A DNA stretch of 35,333 bases. Source: Lachnospiraceae bacterium. Its GTDB lineage: Bacteria > Bacillota > Clostridia > Lachnospirales > Lachnospiraceae. The translations under genes and the position numbers were made by a program. The stretch covers positions 1 to 35,333 of the forward strand of contig JAFYEL010000078.1 in assembly GCA_017544285.1 (NCBI GenBank). Direction: 5' to 3'. Shown in pieces: positions 8,103 to 16,720 of this stretch. The notes below the pieces were generated by a model. It was not told the origin of the DNA. It worked only from the letters and a program-made list of their open reading frames with translations, and ran no database searches. How positions within the stretch are numbered: the first letter of the stretch is position 1; every line of letters starts with the position of its first letter.

Positions 8103-8681
8103 ATGTCATACATCGGTTTTATAGCAAACAGCATACTCTTCGGCGTAGCCCTTGCAATGGATGCCTTTTCCGTATCCGTGGCCAACGGCATAAACGATCC
8201 GCGCATGAAGCGCAGCCGTGCCTTCACAATAGCCGGGTGCTTTGCATTTTTCCAGATCCTGATGCCCCTGGCAGGCTGGTTCTGTGTACGCAAGATCGCC
8301 ACGGCCTTTTCCGTCGTTCAGGGATACATTCCCTACATCGCCTTTCTGCTCCTTCTCTTCATAGGAGTTAAAATGATCCTTGAGGGGCAAAAAAATAAAG
8401 ACGCCGAAAGCGCCGCACCTGCTGTGGGGCTGTACGCTCTGCTCCTGCAGGGCATCGCCACCTCAATGGACGCTCTCTCCGTCGGTTTTACCATCTCGGA
8501 CTACAATGCCGTCATGGCCCTGGCCGAGTCCCTCATCATCGGGGCAGTGACCCTTGTCATCTGCCTTGCCGGACTCCTTCTGGGCAAGAGGATAGGCACC
8601 CGCATATCCGGCGCCGCTTCCCTTCTCGGGGGATCGATCCTCATCATCATCGGCATAAAGATCCTGGTATCTTCTCTTTAG
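8103..8681 (+). CDS. mntP: Manganese efflux pump, MntP family
   Basis: A 192-residue protein with about six membrane helices in two similar halves. MntP proteins export Mn2+ from the cytoplasm. Each half has the family signature with a membrane Asp: GVALAMDAFSVSVANG and GIATSMDALSVGFTIS. It starts one base after the stop of the DUF1624 gene, so it is likely co-expressed with trmL. The upstream sequence shows no yybP-ykoY type manganese riboswitch. It ends in TAG four bases before the end of the convergent cinA. Confidence 0.92.
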   Translation: MSYIGFIANSILFGVALAMDAFSVSVANGINDPRMKRSRAFTIAGCFAFFQILMPLAGWFCVRKIATAFSVVQGYIPYIAFLLLLFIGVKMILEGQKNKDAESAAPAVGLYALLLQGIATSMDALSVGFTISDYNAVMALAESLIIGAVTLVICLAGLLLGKRIGTRISGAASLLGGSILIIIGIKILVSSL

Positions 8682-8685
8682 TCCG

Positions 8686-9966
8686 TTATCTCTTTTTCTT
8701 TTTTTCTTTTCCGAAGGTTACCTGTGAGAAATAATCAAGAAGGCAGCGCCTGAGCATTACCAGTGCAGAGGCGGTTGCGGTCTGTCTGATCTTTTCACGG
8801 CTGCCGGAGAATCTGTACTCTCCCACGGTCACGGATCCGCAGACACATACGCCGATATAAACAAGCCCCACCGGCTTGTCTTCGGTGCCGCCGTCGGGCC
8901 CGGCTATGCCGGTAACGGCTACGGAGGCATCGGACTTTGTGTTGTCGCAGGCACCCATTGCCATCTCTCTGGCGGTCTGCTCGCTGACTGCTCCGTACTT
9001 GAGAAGGGTGGATTTCTTAACCCCAAGATATCTGCGCTTGGCCTTGTTTGAATAAGTGATAAAGCCCTCCCTGAACATTTCCGAAGCTCCGGGTACGGAC
9101 ACGATCCTGGATGAGACCATGCCGCCGGTGCAGGACTCGGCAGTGGTGAGGGTGAGCTGGTTTTCACGAAGAAGATCCACCACGGCCTGCTCTAAGGTGA
9201 TATCCGGTTCCGTGGTATATATATCGGCGCCGAAGCGGCTTTTCAGCTCCTTTACCAGGGGCTTTATGAGCCTTCGGCCTTCCTTTTCGTCCTCTGCTCT
9301 GGCAGTGACCCTGAAATGCACCTCTCCGACCTTTGCGTAGGTGGCTATGGTGGGATTGGTCTGACCGTTTATCAGATCCTCTGCCATGGTTTCCGCCTTT
9401 GACTCTCCCACTCCGCATATCTTTACCATCCTGGATACGATGGTGCCGGGGGTGAGGGCGTCAAGATAGGGCGCTATGCTGTCCCTGAACATGGGCTCAA
9501 GCTCACCGGGAGGTCCGGGCATCAGCACTATGGTGGTTTTGTCGTGCTCGATTATTATGCCGGGCGCGGTTCCGTTGGGATTGTGTACCGCCTTTGCTCC
9601 TTCGGGCACGAGAGCCTGCTTCCAGTTGTTCTCGGTGATCTCTCTGTGGTTTTTTTCAAAGTATTCCCTGATGTACTCTTTCTCGGCCTCATCCTCCACA
9701 AGCTTTTTTCCGCATACCGCGGCAACGGTCTCCTTTGTCAGGTCGTCCTGGGTGGGGCCAAGTCCTCCGGAAAGAAGGACGATGTCCGCCCTTGATATGG
9801 CAAGCTTAAGGGCCTCCTCAAGCCTCTGTGCGTTGTCGCCCACCACACACTGGTTGTAGCAGGCCAGGCCCAGAGCAGCACACTGCTGTGAGAGAAATGC
9901 GGCGTTGGTGTTCACAATGTTGCCAAGGAGAAGCTCGGTTCCCACAAAGATCATTTCAACCGTCAT
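8686..9966 (-). CDS. cinA: CinA, competence/damage-inducible nicotinamide-nucleotide amidohydrolase
   Basis: A 426-residue two-domain protein. The N-terminal molybdopterin-binding-like COG1058 domain (about 1-170) contains VLLSGGLGPTQDDLTKE. The C-terminal CinA domain (about 265-415) contains TAESCTGGMVSSRI, VPGASEMFREGFITYSN and VTGIAGPDGGTEDKPVGLVY, and converts NMN to nicotinate mononucleotide in pyridine nucleotide salvage. Both domains are complete. GGAGG lies eight bases upstream of the ATG, and the start is one base after the pgsA stop. In many Firmicutes recA follows cinA directly; here the MATE-to-mntP block lies between. The C-terminus is a lysine-rich KKKKR tail. Confidence 0.96.
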   Translation of the reverse strand: MTVEMIFVGTELLLGNIVNTNAAFLSQQCAALGLACYNQCVVGDNAQRLEEALKLAISRADIVLLSGGLGPTQDDLTKETVAAVCGKKLVEDEAEKEYIREYFEKNHREITENNWKQALVPEGAKAVHNPNGTAPGIIIEHDKTTIVLMPGPPGELEPMFRDSIAPYLDALTPGTIVSRMVKICGVGESKAETMAEDLINGQTNPTIATYAKVGEVHFRVTARAEDEKEGRRLIKPLVKELKSRFGADIYTTEPDITLEQAVVDLLRENQLTLTTAESCTGGMVSSRIVSVPGASEMFREGFITYSNKAKRRYLGVKKSTLLKYGAVSEQTAREMAMGACDNTKSDASVAVTGIAGPDGGTEDKPVGLVYIGVCVCGSVTVGEYRFSGSREKIRQTATASALVMLRRCLLDYFSQVTFGKEKKKKR

Positions 9967-9967
9967 T

Positions 9968-10507
9968 TCAGAATCCTCCGTTGGAAAGCACGCCTATATT
10001 TTTTCTGATGTAATCAACCAGAGATATAACCGTCAAGGCGAGAGCCAGATAGGTGAAAATCTTTTCTGCCATGATAAAGGCAGGATGTTCTATATCGATT
10101 ATGAGCAGGATTATCATGCCCATCTGTGATACGGTCTTAAACTTACCCCAGTAGCTGGCCGCTATGACCACGCCCTGCTCGGCAGCGATAAGCCTGAAGC
10201 CGCTGATGATGAACTCTCTGGCCACTATGATTATAACGATCCAGGCCGGCAGGAGTGAAAGCTGGGTAAAACAGATGAGGGCAGAACACACCAGAAGCTT
10301 GTCGGCAAGGGGATCCATAAACTTTCCGAAATTGGTGACAAGCCCCTTCTTTCTGGCGATCTGTCCGTCAAGAAAGTCGGTGAAGGAGGCAACGCAGAAA
10401 AGAGCCAGCGCCACCCACTTGCATCCCGGCATGGGATTCAGCTGAAAACACACGTAAAAGGGTATCATCAGCACCCTTAAGATTGTAAGCTTGTTGGGTA
10501 GATTCAT
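9968..10507 (-). CDS. pgsA: CDP-diacylglycerol-glycerol-3-phosphate 3-phosphatidyltransferase
   Basis: A 179-residue membrane enzyme that makes phosphatidylglycerol phosphate, the committed step to phosphatidylglycerol. The CDP-alcohol phosphotransferase motif DG-x2-AR-x8-G-x3-D-x3-D is complete, seen as DGQIARKKGLVTNFG followed by KFMDPLADK. About four to five membrane helices are predicted. The rimO stop is directly followed by this start (TAAATG), and GAGGAA lies seven bases upstream. The position between rimO and cinA is a conserved arrangement. Confidence 0.96.
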   Translation of the reverse strand: MNLPNKLTILRVLMIPFYVCFQLNPMPGCKWVALALFCVASFTDFLDGQIARKKGLVTNFGKFMDPLADKLLVCSALICFTQLSLLPAWIVIIIVAREFIISGFRLIAAEQGVVIAASYWGKFKTVSQMGMIILLIIDIEHPAFIMAEKIFTYLALALTVISLVDYIRKNIGVLSNGGF

Positions 10508-11842
10508 TTAATCTTCCTCTTCTATCTCACCGGTGAGATCATATCCGCCGCTGCCGGTGACCCGGGTCCTTACTATGGTTCCCGACATGATCTCTCTGTC
10601 GCTCTTTATAAATATGAGCCCATCCACCTCGGGAGCGTCCCTGTAGGTCCTGGCAACGTAGACGTCGTTTTCCACGTCCCTGCCCTCGATAAAGGCGTCC
10701 ATCAGGCTGCCCTCAAGTTCTGCGTTCTTTTCGAAGACGGTCTGTTGCTGAAGGAGCATTAGCTCATCAAGCCTTTTAAGCTTCACCTCTTCATCGATCA
10801 TGGGCTCCATACCAAAGGCGGGAGTTCCCTCCTCGGGCGAGTATGTAAAGACTCCGAGTCTGTCGAAGCGGAGTTTTTTGATCATTTTCGCGGAGGCTCT
10901 GTGGTCCTCCTCGCTCTCACCGGGAAATCCGGTGATAAAGGTGGTGCGAATGCAGATGTCGGGAACGGCTTCTCTGAGCTTTCCGACCACGGCCTCTATA
11001 TCTGCGGACGTACACCTGCGGCCCATGCGCTTAAGCACGTTGTCGGAACCGCTCTGTACCGGCATGTCTATGTAATGGCAGATCTTCGGCTCCCTTTTGA
11101 TCACGTCGATGAGCTCATCGGTGATCTCTTCGGGATAACAGTACAGCAGGCGGATCCATTTGATGCCCTCTATGGCGCAAAGCCTTTCAAGAAGGGCGGG
11201 CAGAAGTTTTCTGCCCTCAAGATCCATACCGTAGACCGTTATCTCCTGGGCTACAAGGATGAGCTCGGAAACACCGTCCTCTGCCAGCTGCCGGGCCTCA
11301 TTAACAAGGACATCCATGGGCACGGATCTGTACCTGCCCCTGACCTTGGGAATGATGCAGTAGGTGCAGCTCTTGTCGCAGCCCTCCGCGATCTTAAGAT
11401 AGGCGTAGTGACCGCCGGTGGAAAGGCTCCGTCTGCCCTCCAGATAGGTATAGCTGTCCCTGTCCTTAAGGTGGTCGGACCCTTTGCCTTCAAGGGCTTC
11501 CTTTATAGCCCTGTCGATCTCGTCAAAGGCGGTGGTACCCACGATGGCATCCACCTCGGGGAGCTCGCTGCGGATCTCCTCGCTGTATCTCTGGGCCAGA
11601 CAGCCGCAGATCACAAGGGCTTTGAGGCTTCCCTTTTCCTTGTAGGAACCCACCTCTATTATGGTGTTTATGCTCTCCTCTTTGGCGTCGCCTATGAAAC
11701 AGCAGGTGTTTATAACGGCGCACCCGGCCTCGGAGATATCGTCGGTAAAAACGTAGCCCTTCTCGGAAAGAAGAGCCATCATCTGCTCCGAGTCCACCAG
11801 GTTTTTATCGCACCCGAGAGACACAAAGTAAATCTTTTCCAT
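10508..11842 (-). CDS. rimO: Ribosomal protein uS12 methylthiotransferase
   Basis: A 444-residue radical SAM enzyme that adds a methylthio group to an aspartate of ribosomal protein S12. The N-terminal UPF0004 domain begins IYFVSLGCDKNLVDSEQMM and holds three cluster cysteines (C10 in SLGCDKN, then CC in INTCCFIGDA and C in VICGCLAQRY). The radical SAM motif is CDKSCTYCIIPKVRGRYRS. A TRAM domain closes the protein. Sequence conservation begins right at the ATG, so the start is firm, yet no Shine-Dalgarno site is visible and a hairpin sits just upstream. This suggests translation lower than, or coupled to, rpoZ. Confidence 0.96.
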   Translation of the reverse strand: MEKIYFVSLGCDKNLVDSEQMMALLSEKGYVFTDDISEAGCAVINTCCFIGDAKEESINTIIEVGSYKEKGSLKALVICGCLAQRYSEEIRSELPEVDAIVGTTAFDEIDRAIKEALEGKGSDHLKDRDSYTYLEGRRSLSTGGHYAYLKIAEGCDKSCTYCIIPKVRGRYRSVPMDVLVNEARQLAEDGVSELILVAQEITVYGMDLEGRKLLPALLERLCAIEGIKWIRLLYCYPEEITDELIDVIKREPKICHYIDMPVQSGSDNVLKRMGRRCTSADIEAVVGKLREAVPDICIRTTFITGFPGESEEDHRASAKMIKKLRFDRLGVFTYSPEEGTPAFGMEPMIDEEVKLKRLDELMLLQQQTVFEKNAELEGSLMDAFIEGRDVENDVYVARTYRDAPEVDGLIFIKSDREIMSGTIVRTRVTGSGGYDLTGEIEEED

Positions 11843-11854
11843 AACACAAAATCA

Positions 11855-11874
11855 GAGGAACCCTGGGGTTCCCC
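11855..11874 (-). terminator. Hairpin between rpoZ and rimO, possible attenuator
   Basis: On the minus strand GGGGAACC pairs with GGTTCCTC (one mismatch) across a 4-base loop, followed by TGATTTTGTGTT. The T-run is interrupted. It may partly end transcription after rpoZ or shape the start region of rimO. Confidence 0.35.
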
Positions 11875-11880
11875 TTTAAT

Positions 11881-12138
11881 TTATTCGGGATCGGTATCCT
11901 CGGAAAGGATCTTTACATCGCCGTTCAACAGTTCCTCTACCGCTATGGAGAGGGCTTTCTTGGGAAGTCCGTCTCTGGATACCCCGCTGACCATGGGCTC
12001 GTCTCCGGACACGATCTGCCTTGCTCTCTTGGCCGTTGCCAGGACTATGGAATAACGGCTGTTGATCACGGGATGCTCGGCATCCTCCGCGTCGGCGTTA
12101 ACAACTGCCATAAGGTCCGAATATGAAGGGTGTAACAT
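11881..12138 (-). CDS. rpoZ: RNA polymerase omega subunit
   Basis: An 85-residue small subunit that helps assemble and stabilise RNA polymerase. The family core is SRYSIVLATAKRARQIVSG, with KALSIAVEELLNGDVKI toward the C-terminus. AAAGGAG lies seven bases before the ATG. Its place after gmk is the classical yicC-gmk-rpoZ order. Confidence 0.93.
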   Translation of the reverse strand: MLHPSYSDLMAVVNADAEDAEHPVINSRYSIVLATAKRARQIVSGDEPMVSGVSRDGLPKKALSIAVEELLNGDVKILSEDTDPE

Positions 12139-12184
12139 AATCTGTCTCCTTTTTGGTATTACTTTGATTTATTAAAAAGAATCT

Positions 12185-12811
12185 CTATGAGAATCTCTTC
12201 AGCTCGCTTCTGAGTCTGCCGATAAAACCGGCCTGCCTCACAGGTGCATATGCGGCCGCCTGTATGATGGCGTGGGTTCGGCGGGCGCAGTCCTCGATGC
12301 TGTCGTTGACCACTATGTAGTCGTAGGACTCTATGCCTTCGGACTCCTCACAGGCCCTGGCCAGACGCTTTTTGATGACCTCGTCGGTCTCGGTACCTCT
12401 GCCCCTGAGCCGGCGCTCCAGTTCATCCGCATCCGGAGGTACCACAAAGATGAGCACCGCTTCCGGATATCTTTCCTTTATGGAGAGAGCTCCCTGGATC
12501 TCTATCTCGAGGATCACATTTTTGCCCTCTTCCTGCTTTGCCCTGACAAAGTCCGCCGGTGTGCCGTAGTAGTTGTCCACGAACCTGGCGTGCTCCAGAA
12601 GAGCTCCGGCCTCTATCATGGCTTCGAACTCATCGACGGTCTTGAAAAAATACTCTCTGCCGTCTGTCTCACCGGGACGGGGCGCCCTGGTGGTAGCCGA
12701 AATCGAAAGCACATAGGAATCATTATAAAGCTCCAGGAGCTTTTTTACAAGTGTGCCTTTTCCGGTACCCGCAAAACCCGAGATTATGATAAGCTGACCT
12801 GTTTTATCCAT
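12185..12811 (-). CDS. gmk: Guanylate kinase
   Basis: A 208-residue kinase that converts GMP to GDP. The P-loop reads SGFAGTGKGTL, slightly different from the usual SGPSGAGKGT but with the GKGT core intact. The GMP-binding segment is SATTRAPRPGETDGREYFF, and the lid includes RRLRGRGTETDEVIKKRLA. The AGGAG ribosome site overlaps the TAG stop of yicC. The last few codons form short inverted repeats followed by a T-rich run, a possible weak terminator before rpoZ. Confidence 0.96.
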   Translation of the reverse strand: MDKTGQLIIISGFAGTGKGTLVKKLLELYNDSYVLSISATTRAPRPGETDGREYFFKTVDEFEAMIEAGALLEHARFVDNYYGTPADFVRAKQEEGKNVILEIEIQGALSIKERYPEAVLIFVVPPDADELERRLRGRGTETDEVIKKRLARACEESEGIESYDYIVVNDSIEDCARRTHAIIQAAAYAPVRQAGFIGRLRSELKRFS

Positions 12812-12818
12812 ATGTCTC

Positions 12819-13709
12819 CTATTCCAGATTCTGGATCTGCTCCCTGATCTTTTCGATAATGGTCTTAAGCTCGATGGCTATATCGGAAAGAGTGAGATCG
12901 TTGGCCTTCGAAAGGGTGGTGTTGGCTTCCCTGTTCATCTCCTGAGCTATGAAGTCAAGCTTCCTGCCCACAGCTCCGCCGGTCCTCAGTTCCTTTTCCA
13001 TGGCGTCGATATGTGCCTTGAGCCTGACTATCTCTTCGTCCACCGCTGCCTTGTCGGCAAATATGGTCACCTCGGTCAGCAGCCTGCTCTCATCGATCTG
13101 GGCATCCCCGAGCATCTCCGCAACCTTTGCGAAAAGCTTTTCCCTGTATTCGGCAACGATCTTGGGGCTGCGCTCTTCTATGCTGTCCACAAGTCCCCTC
13201 ATGGTATCGAGCTTTTCCAGAAGGTCGTCCTTAAGTTTTTCGCCTTCGCCGGTCCTCGCCTCGCAAAAGCTTTGGCAGGCCTGTCTCAGGGCAACCTCCA
13301 GGATCTTCTCCAGGGTCTCCCCGTTCACTTCGGACTCATCCAGAGTCAGAACACCGGGCATGGAGGCCAGTCTGGAAACACCCCTGACATCGTTTTCAAG
13401 CCCATGTTCCTGGGCCATATCAACCAGGTACCTCATGTATTCACCGGCCACCTCGGAATTGTAGCAAACCTGGGAATCTCCGCCGGAAAGGCTTTCGTAG
13501 GTTACAAAAATGTCGATCTTTCCGCGCTGTGCATACTCACGGATTATGTTTCTCACATCCGCTTCATATGGATTCAGCCTTTTTGGAAGCCTGATCCCCA
13601 GATCAAGATATCTGTGGTTCACGGACTTCATCTCAACAGTTATCTTATAATGCTCGTCCTGGCACTCGCCACGGCCGAAGCCGGTCATACTCCTTATCAC
13701 ATCACTCAT
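12819..13709 (-). CDS. yicC: YicC family endoribonuclease
   Basis: A 296-residue protein of the YicC/YloC family, now viewed as RNA-cleaving enzymes. The N-terminal YicC_N motif is IRSMTGFGRGE followed by EMKSVNHRYLDLGIRLPKRL. The C-terminal DUF1732 region has GRKLDFIAQEMNREANTTLS and closes with IELKTIIEKIREQIQN. The start at 13709 is chosen because conservation begins just after it; an upstream start at 13727 would overlap the protease gene. The protease stop and this start form TGATATG. The gene heads the yicC-gmk-rpoZ group. The stop is TAG. Confidence 0.94.
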   Translation of the reverse strand: MSDVIRSMTGFGRGECQDEHYKITVEMKSVNHRYLDLGIRLPKRLNPYEADVRNIIREYAQRGKIDIFVTYESLSGGDSQVCYNSEVAGEYMRYLVDMAQEHGLENDVRGVSRLASMPGVLTLDESEVNGETLEKILEVALRQACQSFCEARTGEGEKLKDDLLEKLDTMRGLVDSIEERSPKIVAEYREKLFAKVAEMLGDAQIDESRLLTEVTIFADKAAVDEEIVRLKAHIDAMEKELRTGGAVGRKLDFIAQEMNREANTTLSKANDLTLSDIAIELKTIIEKIREQIQNLE

Positions 13710-13710
13710 A

Positions 13711-16641
13711 TCAATACCCCAAAACATTAACCTTGCATTTTATCTCGGTTCCGTCGTTTACCCTGGCCGTCACCACTGTCTTTCCGGTGGCTCTTGCGGT
13801 CACAAGTCCGGTCTTTTCATCAACCTCTGCCACGGTGGGATCCATGGAAACAAAGGTGACCTTTGACAGGTCGATGGACTTGTCCTTAAGCCTGAGCTGC
13901 CTGGTGGATGACTCCGGTGCCAGCGTCATGGCCTTTTGCGTGAAGGCGGGCTTGGGCACTATAACCTTGCACTTTAAGGTAGTGCTTCCGACCATGGCCT
14001 TTATCTGGGCCGAGCCGGCCTTAAGGGCCACTATGTTTCCGTTTTCGTCAACGGATACGATGTCGGGCTTGGTGCTGGTCCAGGTGGTCTGCTGGTAGGG
14101 TCCGTTTATCGCAAGCTTCGCGGAATTGGTAATGGTGAGCTTTCTCTTTTTCGTTACAAAGGAAGGCTTGCGCACCATTATCCTGTGTTTGTATTCCTTG
14201 CCGTCCACCGTTCCCCGGATGACCGTGACGCCTTTTTTAACGGCGGTCACCAGACCGGACTGATCCACGGTGGCGATCTTTTCTTTCTTGGAAGACCAGT
14301 TGACGGAGGAAACTCCGCTGATCTTGAGTATCGCAGTCTGTCCCACGTAGAGGATGGTGGTTCCGGTCTCCTCATCGTAGTCATCGCTGTTCATGGTGAT
14401 GATGGGCTGCTCAACCGTTCCGGTCTCACGGATCTTTTTCTCGAAGTGATCAATCACGGTATAATCGGGGGCAACCTCGGCCTCAGCCTCTGTCTTTATG
14501 ACGGTCTTGAGCTTTATCCTCAGATTTCCGTGGATGTTCTTTGCATCCTCGTTGCCGAACATATCCTCCCACTGTCTGGTGGAGGTGTTGTACAGCAGGC
14601 TGTGGTTGGTGTTTGTGGAGTTAAGGCAATAGTACATTGCGTCCATTGTCTTGGCTGCGGCAAAGGCGTCGTATTTGGGATCTATGACGCTGTTTGTCAC
14701 CACGGACATGGTGTATTTTCCGGAAACGCCGCTGTAGATTCCGGGAGTTTCGTCGGCTACGTCAGCCTTATAGAGGTTTACCACCACCGCAAAGGTTGAT
14801 TCCGCCTTAAGCTCTATTCCCTTTCCGAGGTTCACATCGTAGTATCCCGCCGCGTCCACTTTGCCGTAGACAGGAGCCTCAAGAAGAGGCGTTCCCGTGG
14901 TGGGATCGGGAAGCTCGGGATCCGCATAAACCTGCACGGAGTAAACGGAGCCGGGTGTGGCAAGCTTGACCATGACGGAGCGCAGGTATTCCTTTGCGCC
15001 GTCGGCCTTCTTTTTAACCTTGTAAACGTTTGCATATGAGGAACCGGCGGTGATCTCCTTGGAAAAGGCCGAACCGTCGTACTGATAGGTGCGGTTCTCG
15101 GTCACGCCCTCATCCTTGCCCTCAAGTACATCAAGGTCGAAGGTATAGCCCCTTCTGACATTGTTGTTTGCCAGGAGCTTGTCGGTGGTGTCATAGGACA
15201 TCCAGAAGTAGCCGTACTCATAACCCCAAAGCTTTCCGGTCTTTGCGGCCTGATAGGTATTCTCATTGCCGTAGCTGTTCTTGCACAGCCATCCTCCGGG
15301 CTCCTCGCTGCCGCTCTTGTGAGCTTCCCCGGCAAAATACTCGGGAGGGATGGTGTCATCCCAGCCGATGATCAGAACATTGTGGTTCTGGGCCGTTGAG
15401 GGATGGTGGTAATATACCGAATATGCATTATTCTCGGAGATGACCTTCAGGTTGTTATACAGGGGAATGCCCTGGGCATTCTTTTTCTGTACTCCGCCCT
15501 CGGTAGGATAGGTGCTGGTGTAGTAGATACAGGTGGAAACGCCTCCGTGCTTCAGTATCATTTCCTTCACCAGATCCTTCTGGGCCATGTCTATGATCCT
15601 GCCCTCCTTCAGGTCGTACTTGTCGGAGAACTTGTATTTGCTCTCAACCGCAGTGAGATTCCTGTCGGGCACATCCTCAGAGCTGTAGGGCACATCCTTT
15701 TCATCGGCAATGCCCACGCCCATGGCCATGGTCTCCAGGGAGTACGCGGGAGAACCGCTGAGTGCGAAGGCATCTGCCACGGTGGCCTTCCTGGCGGTGC
15801 TTATGTCATAGCTGTCAAGGTAGAGATAGTTGCTGTCCTTTTCAAGGGTCCTCAAGGGATCGGGAATAACCTTGTTGTCGTTGAAATATGAATAATAGGT
15901 GAGGCATCTCTCCGACAGGTCAAGGACGTTGTCGGAAACTGTGAGTCCCCTGTTTTCGCTGACGGCGTTGTATATACCGTGGCGGATGTTGTAGGAGGAC
16001 TCGGCCCCGCCGCAGGCGGTGAAGGTCCAGCAGCAGCCGTTAACGTACTTTCTGATGTCCTTTGTCTGCTTGCCGTCGCTGCTGGTCACTTTTACGGTAG
16101 CTCCGATACTCTGGATCTTGGGAATGGTATGGTAGTTTTTATACTCGGGTCCGCTCTTGTGGCCCGTGGGAATATACTTAGGGGACTTGGCGGTGGTTAT
16201 ACCGTCCGCACCCACCAGAGTGTCCATATTTTCGCCGATAACATCGTCGGGAACCTCTTTAACCTCATCAAGATTGTCGTAGATGATGGTGCTCTCGTCT
16301 CCGGGAAGGATCTCATCTGCCGCATCACTGCCGCCGGCAGAGGCTGCGGACTGCACCAAATCCTCGGGAACTATCTCTTCCAGGTAGGGTTCTTCTTCGG
16401 ATACCTCTTCACGCCCCTCTGCTTCCTGAGGAGCCTCATCCCCTGCGGTCAGTACGCTCTCTTCTTCGGTAACTTCCTCATCGACGGAAGACTCTTCGCA
16501 CCGGTCTTCGGAGACCGCCGCATCCACAGGCTCATTCTGGGCCGCAAGCACTCCCGATGTATTTCCCGTCAGCATTGACAGTACAAGGATCATGCTGAGC
16601 GCGGAGGATATTCTTTTTTTGAAATACTGTGATCTGATCAT
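13711..16641 (-). CDS. Secreted papain-like (C1A) protease with lectin-like and Ig-like domains
   Basis: A 976-residue exported protein. A signal peptide covers about residues 1-34 (KKRISSALSMILVLSMLTG core), followed by a very acidic linker to about 125. The papain-like domain has Cys204 in NGCCWTFTACGGAESS, His420 in NHNVLIIGWDD and Asn455 in WLCKNSYG. The usual oxyanion-hole Gln before the Cys is not visible; DIRKYVNG occupies that stretch. A lectin-like beta domain (about 495-700) follows, then three Big2-like Ig repeats (about 745-976), each with a WxSxxxxIATVDxxGxVTA-like core. No LPXTG or SLH anchor is present. GAGG lies eight bases before the ATG. It probably degrades extracellular protein or remodels the surface; the substrate is unknown. 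It directly precedes yicC. Confidence 0.88.
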   Translation of the reverse strand: MIRSQYFKKRISSALSMILVLSMLTGNTSGVLAAQNEPVDAAVSEDRCEESSVDEEVTEEESVLTAGDEAPQEAEGREEVSEEEPYLEEIVPEDLVQSAASAGGSDAADEILPGDESTIIYDNLDEVKEVPDDVIGENMDTLVGADGITTAKSPKYIPTGHKSGPEYKNYHTIPKIQSIGATVKVTSSDGKQTKDIRKYVNGCCWTFTACGGAESSYNIRHGIYNAVSENRGLTVSDNVLDLSERCLTYYSYFNDNKVIPDPLRTLEKDSNYLYLDSYDISTARKATVADAFALSGSPAYSLETMAMGVGIADEKDVPYSSEDVPDRNLTAVESKYKFSDKYDLKEGRIIDMAQKDLVKEMILKHGGVSTCIYYTSTYPTEGGVQKKNAQGIPLYNNLKVISENNAYSVYYHHPSTAQNHNVLIIGWDDTIPPEYFAGEAHKSGSEEPGGWLCKNSYGNENTYQAAKTGKLWGYEYGYFWMSYDTTDKLLANNNVRRGYTFDLDVLEGKDEGVTENRTYQYDGSAFSKEITAGSSYANVYKVKKKADGAKEYLRSVMVKLATPGSVYSVQVYADPELPDPTTGTPLLEAPVYGKVDAAGYYDVNLGKGIELKAESTFAVVVNLYKADVADETPGIYSGVSGKYTMSVVTNSVIDPKYDAFAAAKTMDAMYYCLNSTNTNHSLLYNTSTRQWEDMFGNEDAKNIHGNLRIKLKTVIKTEAEAEVAPDYTVIDHFEKKIRETGTVEQPIITMNSDDYDEETGTTILYVGQTAILKISGVSSVNWSSKKEKIATVDQSGLVTAVKKGVTVIRGTVDGKEYKHRIMVRKPSFVTKKRKLTITNSAKLAINGPYQQTTWTSTKPDIVSVDENGNIVALKAGSAQIKAMVGSTTLKCKVIVPKPAFTQKAMTLAPESSTRQLRLKDKSIDLSKVTFVSMDPTVAEVDEKTGLVTARATGKTVVTARVNDGTEIKCKVNVLGY

Positions 16642-16670
16642 TGTAATTTCCTCGTGTGTTTATTGTATAT

Positions 16671-16686
16671 GGATCGCAGGCGATCC
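16671..16686. repeat. Perfect 16-base palindrome upstream of the protease gene
   Basis: GGATCGCAGGCGATCC has perfect arms GGATCGC / GCGATCC around a two-base centre. It lies 30 bases before the protease start and after the znuB-like stop, with a TACAAT box on the minus strand just downstream. It could be an operator or a weak terminator. Confidence 0.4.
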
Positions 16687-16720
16687 CTCTGTAATCCGAT
16701 ACGTTTGGGAGCCGTCCTAA

